This document shows, piece after piece, positions 14,002-19,365 of a DNA stretch of 19,365 bases. The stretch comes from an uncultured Christensenellaceae bacterium (GTDB lineage: Bacteria > Bacillota > Clostridia > Christensenellales > Aristaeellaceae): positions 1 to 19,365 of the forward strand of contig CAJOPV010000181.1 of assembly GCA_905236495.1 (NCBI GenBank), read 5' to 3'. A program made the translations under genes and the position numbers. Each line of letters starts with the position of its first letter. The first letter of the stretch is position 1. The notes under the pieces were generated by a model, which was given only the letters and a program-made list of their open reading frames with translations, made no database searches and was not told the DNA's origin.

Positions 14002-15303
14002 ATGGAAAGGTATTATCAGCCCGAGATCGAAACGGCGTCCCGGGAGCAAATCAAGCAGTGGCAGGGTGAGCGGCTGGTGAAGCAGGTCCGCCACGTGTGG
14101 GACAACGTGCCCTATTACCGTCAGAAAATGCAGGAAAAGGGCCTGACCCCCGACGACATCAAAGGCACCGAGGATCTGCACAAGCTGCCTTTTTTAAGCA
14201 AGTACGACCTGCGGGAGGCTTATCCCTACGGCCTGATGGGCGAGCCCCTCAAAAACTGCGTGCGCATCCAGTCCACCTCCGGCACCACCGGCAAGCGGGT
14301 GGTGGCCTTCTATACCCAGCACGATATCGATATCTGGGAGGATTGCTGCGCCAGGGCCATTACCGCCGCCGGCGGCACCGACGAGGACGTGTGCCAGGTC
14401 AGCTACGGCTACGGCCTGTTTACCGGGGGCCCCGGCCTGAACGGCGGCAGCCATAAGGTGGGGTGCCTGACGATCCCCACCTCCTCGGGCAACACCGAAA
14501 GGCAAATCATGTTCATTCGCGACCTTTCCGCCACCATTCTCTGCTGCACCCCCTCCTACGCCGCGTATCTGGGCGAAACCATGAAGGAAATGGGCCTGAC
14601 CCCGGATCAGATCCCCCTGAAGGCCGGCATCTTCGGGGCGGAGGCCTGGAGCGAGGAAATGCGCCAGGATATCCAGAAAACCTTGGGCATCAAGGCCTAC
14701 GATATTTACGGCCTGACCGAGCTAAGCGGCCCCGGCGTGGCCTTTGAATGCTCCGCCCAGACGGGCATGCACATCAACGAGGATCACTTCATTCCCGAGA
14801 TCATCGACCCGCAAACCGGCGAGGTGCTGCCCGACGGAGAGCAGGGAGAACTGGTCTTTACCGCTATCACCAAGACGGCCTTCCCGCTGCTTCGCTACCG
14901 CACCCGGGATATCTGCGTGCTTTCCAGGGAAAAGTGCCCCTGTGGGCGCACCCACGTGAAAATGAGCAAGCCCCGGGGCCGCAGCGACGATATGCTCATC
15001 ATCCGCGGCGTGAACGTGTTCCCCAGCCAGATCGAAACGGTGCTGCTCAACCAGGGCTACCCCGCCAACTATCAGATCATCGTGGATCGGGTGAACCATA
15101 CCGACACCCTGGATGTGCAGGTGGAAATGACCCCCGAAATGTTCACCGACAGCGTAGGCGAGATCGAAAAGCGGCAGAAAGAGCTGGTAAACGGCCTGAG
15201 GGCCATGCTGGGCCTCACCGCCAAGGTGACGCTGGTGGCTCCCAAGTCCATCGTCCGCAGCGAGGGCAAGGCCGTCCGCGTCATCGACAAGAGAAAGATT
15301 TGA
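14002..15303 (+). CDS. paaK: Phenylacetate-CoA ligase family enzyme
   Basis: The 433-residue product has the length and motifs of PaaK-type AMP-forming aryl-CoA ligases: STSGTTGK (91-98) as P-loop, YDIYGLTELSGPG, the GELVFT...PLLRYRTRD segment, and the C-terminal RSDDMLIIRGVNVFPSQIE that is characteristic of the family. It makes phenylacetyl-CoA or indoleacetyl-CoA from the free acid, ATP and CoA, or runs the reverse way to gain ATP. Next to iorAB it gives a two-step link between arylacetates and arylpyruvates. An in-frame start at 13972 exists, but the ATG at 14002, preceded by AGGAAAGG and beginning with the family-like MERYYQPEIE, is preferred. The exact aryl substrate is not readable. The ACT-domain gene follows 13 bases later. 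Confidence 0.92.
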   Translation: MERYYQPEIETASREQIKQWQGERLVKQVRHVWDNVPYYRQKMQEKGLTPDDIKGTEDLHKLPFLSKYDLREAYPYGLMGEPLKNCVRIQSTSGTTGKRVVAFYTQHDIDIWEDCCARAITAAGGTDEDVCQVSYGYGLFTGGPGLNGGSHKVGCLTIPTSSGNTERQIMFIRDLSATILCCTPSYAAYLGETMKEMGLTPDQIPLKAGIFGAEAWSEEMRQDIQKTLGIKAYDIYGLTELSGPGVAFECSAQTGMHINEDHFIPEIIDPQTGEVLPDGEQGELVFTAITKTAFPLLRYRTRDICVLSREKCPCGRTHVKMSKPRGRSDDMLIIRGVNVFPSQIETVLLNQGYPANYQIIVDRVNHTDTLDVQVEMTPEMFTDSVGEIEKRQKELVNGLRAMLGLTAKVTLVAPKSIVRSEGKAVRVIDKRKI

Positions 15304-15316
15304 GGAGGATGCAGCA

Positions 15317-15748
15317 ATGAGCGTAAAGCAAATTTCCGTATTCCTGGAAAATAAGCCCGGCGCCCTGGCGGACCTGACGCGGACGCTGGCTGAAAACGAG
15401 ATCGATATGCGGGCCTTCTCCCTGGCGGAAACCAGCGATTTCGGCATCGCCCGGATCATCGTGGACGATCTGTACAAGACCACCACGGTGCTCAAGGACG
15501 CAGGCTTCATCCACGCGGTGAGCAGCGTGCTGGCGGTGAAGATCCCCGACGTGCCGGGAGGGCTGAGCCACGTGCTTGCCATCCTCAACGAGGAAAACAC
15601 CAACGTGGAATACATGTACGCCTTCCTGGGCGCCCAGGCAGGCAGCGCCTACATGATCTTCAAGGTGGCGGGGCATCACAAGGCCGCCGCGGCCCTGACC
15701 GCCAGGGGCATCCGCCTGGTGGATCAGGAGGAATTGAGCGAACTGTGA
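15317..15748 (+). CDS. Tandem ACT-domain amino-acid-binding protein
   Basis: The 143-residue protein consists of two ACT domains, about 3-67 (ISVFLENKPGALADLTRTLA) and 70-138 (VKIPDVPGGLSHVLAIL), and nothing else. ACT domains bind small ligands, mostly amino acids, and control enzymes or transcription. Standalone double-ACT proteins of this kind often sit beside paaK and iorAB in anaerobes. I infer that it senses an aromatic amino acid or arylacetate and modulates the ligase, the oxidoreductase or the YerC-type regulator; no experiment is implied. The AGGAGG at 15303-15308 lies 8 bases before its ATG and right after the ligase stop, so the two are one transcript. A strong terminator follows. 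Confidence 0.92.
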   Translation: MSVKQISVFLENKPGALADLTRTLAENEIDMRAFSLAETSDFGIARIIVDDLYKTTTVLKDAGFIHAVSSVLAVKIPDVPGGLSHVLAILNEENTNVEYMYAFLGAQAGSAYMIFKVAGHHKAAAALTARGIRLVDQEELSEL

Positions 15749-15779
15749 TCTTTTCCTGATAAACGAGCACAAATATTTT

Positions 15780-15820
15780 CGCCCCTGCCGACAGGCGACC
15801 GTCGGCAGGGGCGTTTTTGT
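15780..15820 (+). terminator. Rho-independent terminator of the iorAB-paaK operon
   Basis: CGCCCCTGCCGAC (15780-15792) pairs perfectly with GTCGGCAGGGGCG (15801-15813) around an 8-nt loop, followed by TTTTTGTTCTTT. On the minus strand only AAAATATTT follows the stem, so it is weaker for the convergent ATPase gene that ends at 15847. Confidence 0.92.
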
Positions 15821-15846
15821 TCTTTATGAGCTTGGTTATGCTGGTA

Positions 15847-16974
<1,128 letters not shown>

Positions 16975-16998
16975 AACTATCTCTCTCCTTCTTTACTT

Positions 16999-17014
16999 GA
17001 GCCGTATCCGGCTC
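16999..17014 (-). other. Small intercistronic hairpin between permease and ATPase genes
   Basis: GAGCCG and CGGCTC pair perfectly around a 4-base loop (GATA on the minus strand), 25 bases upstream of the ATPase start. There is no U-tract. It may act as an RNase stop or partial attenuator; the evidence is slight. Confidence 0.35.
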
Positions 17015-17033
17015 CGCAGCCTCAATCGGCGGA

Positions 17034-17936
17034 TCATCCCTTTACGGCGCCGCCGGTGACGCCCTCCACGTAATACTTCTGCAGGCACATGAACAGGATC
17101 GTGACCGGGATCGCCACCAGCACGCCGCCCGCGCAGAACTGGGTATAGTACTTGGCGGTCTGGTCCTGGGTCTTGATCCAGCCGTACAAGCCGACGGCTA
17201 CGTTTTTGCCGGCAGAGGTGTTATTGGAAATATACTGGGCGAACACATAATCCCCCCAGGGGGCCATGAAGGCGGTGAGGACCGTATAGATCACGATGGG
17301 CTTGGAAAGCGGCAGGATGATCTTATACAGCACCTGGGCGCGGGTGGCGCCATCCACCCGGGCCGCTTCATCCAGGGATTTGGGGATGGTGTCAAAGAAG
17401 CCCTTGGATACGTAATACCCCATGCCGGAGGAGGCCACATAGACCAGGATCAGCCCGGGCACGGCGTGGGCCTGGGTGAGCCCCAGGTCTTTCAGCACCC
17501 TGTACAGGATGATCATGGACAGCATGCCGGGGAACATGCCCAGGATCAGCATGAACCGCATGAGGATCTTGCGCATCTTAAAGCGGAATCGGGAAAGGGT
17601 ATAGCTCATGCACAGCACGATGATGGTTTGGAAAACGCAGGTAAACAGCGCCGCGATGAAGGTGTTGAGATACCACTTGGGAAAGTCCGTCTTGAACAGG
17701 TTGTAGTAGTTATCCAGCCCCCACTGCTGGGGGATCACATAGCCCACCTGATGGGTGGATTCCACCCGGAAGGACTGGAGCAGGATAAAGATGAAGGGAA
17801 TGAGCCATACGATGCTGATAACGATCAGCAGGACGTAGATCAGCGTGTTGGCTACCGTGCGGGAGGCTTTCAGCCCCATGTGCTGCTTCATCTGGGACGG
17901 GGAGGATGAAGCGCCGATCGCATTGTTGCTCATCAT
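17034..17936 (-). CDS. MalG-type sugar ABC transporter permease
   Basis: The 300-residue permease has six predicted membrane helices, beginning near TLIYVLLIVISIVWLIPFIF, and the ATPase-docking EAA loop DEAARVDGATRAQVLYKIIL. The C-terminal YYVEGVTGGAVKG is typical of MalG/AraQ-like carbohydrate permeases, and the length is normal for MalG. GAGGAGG lies 7 bases before the first of two adjacent ATG codons, which supports 17936 as start. The start overlaps the stop of the upstream MalF-type gene by 4 bases (ATGA), indicating translational coupling and equal amounts of both permeases. The MalF partner suggests malto-oligosaccharide or related alpha-glucan uptake, but the binding protein that would settle this lies outside the window. 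Confidence 0.92.
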   Translation of the reverse strand: MMSNNAIGASSSPSQMKQHMGLKASRTVANTLIYVLLIVISIVWLIPFIFILLQSFRVESTHQVGYVIPQQWGLDNYYNLFKTDFPKWYLNTFIAALFTCVFQTIIVLCMSYTLSRFRFKMRKILMRFMLILGMFPGMLSMIILYRVLKDLGLTQAHAVPGLILVYVASSGMGYYVSKGFFDTIPKSLDEAARVDGATRAQVLYKIILPLSKPIVIYTVLTAFMAPWGDYVFAQYISNNTSAGKNVAVGLYGWIKTQDQTAKYYTQFCAGGVLVAIPVTILFMCLQKYYVEGVTGGAVKG

Positions 17937-19365
17937 TGGAAATCCTCCTCATTCTTATTGGACGGCAGCAGGTTATAGACCACCAGGGAAATGACCGCCA
18001 CCACCAGGAACACCAGGATACCCACAACGGATGCCTCGTAGTAGTGGTGCTCGCCGCCCTGGGTGATATTGAACAGCCAGGTAATCAGCAGGTCCGTATT
18101 GCCGGCGGATACGCCGCCGGCGCTGTAAGCGCCAAGCTTGGTGGGCCCGCCGCCGGTGAGCAGATAAATGACGTTGAAGTTGTTCATATTGCCTGTAAAG
18201 CTGGTGAGCAGGTAGGGGCCCGTCACGAACAGCATATAGGGCAGGGTGATCTTGGTGTATTGCTGCCAGGGGTTGGCCCCATCGATGCGGGCGGATTCGT
18301 ACAGGTCCGCGGGAATGTTCATCAGGATACCCGTGGTAATCAGCATCAGATACGGAATGCCGATCCAGATATTGATGATGATGACGGTGATGCGGGCCAG
18401 GGTGGTATCTTCCCAGAAGAGGATCGGCTCCTTGATCCAGCCCATGTTGATGAGGAACAGGTTAATCAGGCCGTTCTTATCAAACATCTTGGATACATAG
18501 AGCAGGGAAATGAACTGGGGAATGGCAATCGTCATAACCAGCACGGTGCGCCACAGCTTTTTCAGCTGAATGCCCTTTTTGTTGATCGCCATTGCCACGA
18601 ACATGCCCAGGAAGTAGTTGGTGAAGGTGGCGAAGAAGGCCCAAATCAGCGTCCAGGCCAGGATCTCGCCGAAGGTCGCCATGAAGGTCTGGTTGGTGGT
18701 GTTGCCGCTTCCGGCGGTCCAGGTCACCAGGGCGTTGAAGTTATTCAGCCCCACCCAGCGGAACAGGTTGGCGGTGCCGTCGTTGACGCCGCTGTAATTG
18801 GTGAAGGCTACCAGCACCATGAAGATGATGGGCATGACGGTGAACACAATGATGCCCGTCAGGGGGAGGGCCAGCAGGGTCTTGTGGAAATCGTCATCCA
18901 CCAGGGAGCGCAGGTCGTCCTTGCCGCTCTTGAGCTTCTTGCCGGAGGCCTCGATCCGGGCGGCGATGCGGCCCTGCTTCACGTTTTGATAATAGGTGTA
19001 AAGGAAGGCCGCCATAAAGAAGATCGTCAGCACGCCGTACAGCAGGATCTTGAAGGAATTATCGCCGTAGATCACCGTGCCGTCCGCGTTGAACTCCGTG
19101 GCGACCTTGCCCAGGGAGGGCAGCATTTTCAGCCAATAGCCGCCCCACAGGAGCATGTAGCCCGCGAAAACGACCTCAAACAGCAGGAACAGCAGGCCCC
19201 GCAGCACCTGGCCCCGGCTCAGGTTGCCAAAGCCCATGATGACGCAGGAAAGCTTGTTTTTCCATCCCACCTGGAAGGCCATCGTCATCAGGATGATTTC
19301 AGAAATGATGAAGGCAAGGATCACCCACACCCGGGTGTTGGGCCCCACTGCTTGAGGCTCGCCCA
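17933..19365 (-). CDS. MalF-type sugar ABC transporter permease, 5' end outside the window
   Basis: At least 477 residues are visible and the frame stays open to the window edge. The GTG at 19348 has no ribosome site and is preceded in frame by GEPQA, so the true start is probably further upstream. The N-terminal part (about 150 residues) has three or four additional hydrophobic segments and a charged linker (GRIAARIEASGKKLKSGKDD). The permease core then starts at FHKTLLALPLTGIIVFTVMP and carries the EAA loop YESARIDGANPWQQYTKITLPY. This long layout is common in MalF-like permeases of Firmicutes, where it accompanies maltodextrin-type transporters. It couples by a 4-base overlap to the MalG-type gene. 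Its binding protein is presumably encoded just upstream, beyond the window. Confidence 0.9.
   Translation of the reverse strand, partial: GEPQAVGPNTRVWVILAFIISEIILMTMAFQVGWKNKLSCVIMGFGNLSRGQVLRGLLFLLFEVVFAGYMLLWGGYWLKMLPSLGKVATEFNADGTVIYGDNSFKILLYGVLTIFFMAAFLYTYYQNVKQGRIAARIEASGKKLKSGKDDLRSLVDDDFHKTLLALPLTGIIVFTVMPIIFMVLVAFTNYSGVNDGTANLFRWVGLNNFNALVTWTAGSGNTTNQTFMATFGEILAWTLIWAFFATFTNYFLGMFVAMAINKKGIQLKKLWRTVLVMTIAIPQFISLLYVSKMFDKNGLINLFLINMGWIKEPILFWEDTTLARITVIIINIWIGIPYLMLITTGILMNIPADLYESARIDGANPWQQYTKITLPYMLFVTGPYLLTSFTGNMNNFNVIYLLTGGGPTKLGAYSAGGVSAGNTDLLITWLFNITQGGEHHYYEASVVGILVFLVVAVISLVVYNLLPSNKNEEDFQ

Noticed and set aside
19346..19348. GTG as the start of the MalF-type gene
   Set aside because: There is no ribosome site ahead of it and the frame stays open to the window edge, so the gene is treated as partial.

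Overview
The window reads as the chromosome of a GC-rich (roughly 60% by eye) anaerobic Firmicute, probably a gut or rumen clostridium (Oscillospirales/Christensenellales-like). This rests on inference: consensus AGGAGG ribosome sites, near-consensus sigma-A promoters, a YerC-type regulator, ferredoxin-dependent IorAB, LplB/LplC-type sugar permeases and a secreted GH5 glycanase. I cannot name the species. There is no tRNA, rRNA, mobile element or CRISPR array.

Region 1 (1-9328, + strand) is a polysaccharide-use block. It opens with the 3' part of a secreted repeat protein. Two ABC permeases with unusual N-terminal extensions follow: an LplB type carrying four additional membrane helices, and an LplC type fused behind a Wzz-like membrane-anchored extracytoplasmic domain. 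Then come a sugar-binding protein, a GH5 endoglucanase and an SDR oxidoreductase. The GH5 enzyme's C-terminal module is the same domain that is repeated in the first protein, so the secreted proteins appear to share a binding or anchoring module. Hairpins sit between several of the genes, and a strong bidirectional terminator (9376-9406) closes the block. No ATPase is encoded in it.

Region 2 (9425-15748) has a divergent control region. On the left, on the minus strand, is an AMP-forming acyl-CoA synthetase with its own near-consensus promoter. On the right is the operon yerC-like regulator, iorA, iorB, paaK-like aryl-CoA ligase, tandem-ACT protein. Together these could interconvert arylacetates, aryl-CoAs and arylpyruvates. 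The TrpR-family regulator and the ACT sensor suggest control by aromatic amino acids, which fits a salvage/biosynthetic direction (arylacetate to arylpyruvate) as well as degradation. A perfect 13-bp terminator ends it.

Region 3 (15847-19365, - strand, converging on region 2) is a second sugar ABC transporter: a MalF-type permease (5' end outside the window), a MalG-type permease and an MsmX/UgpC-type ATPase. The ATPase is the only one in the window and could also energise the region 1 permeases, as the shared MsmX/MsmK ATPases of other Firmicutes do; that is inference.
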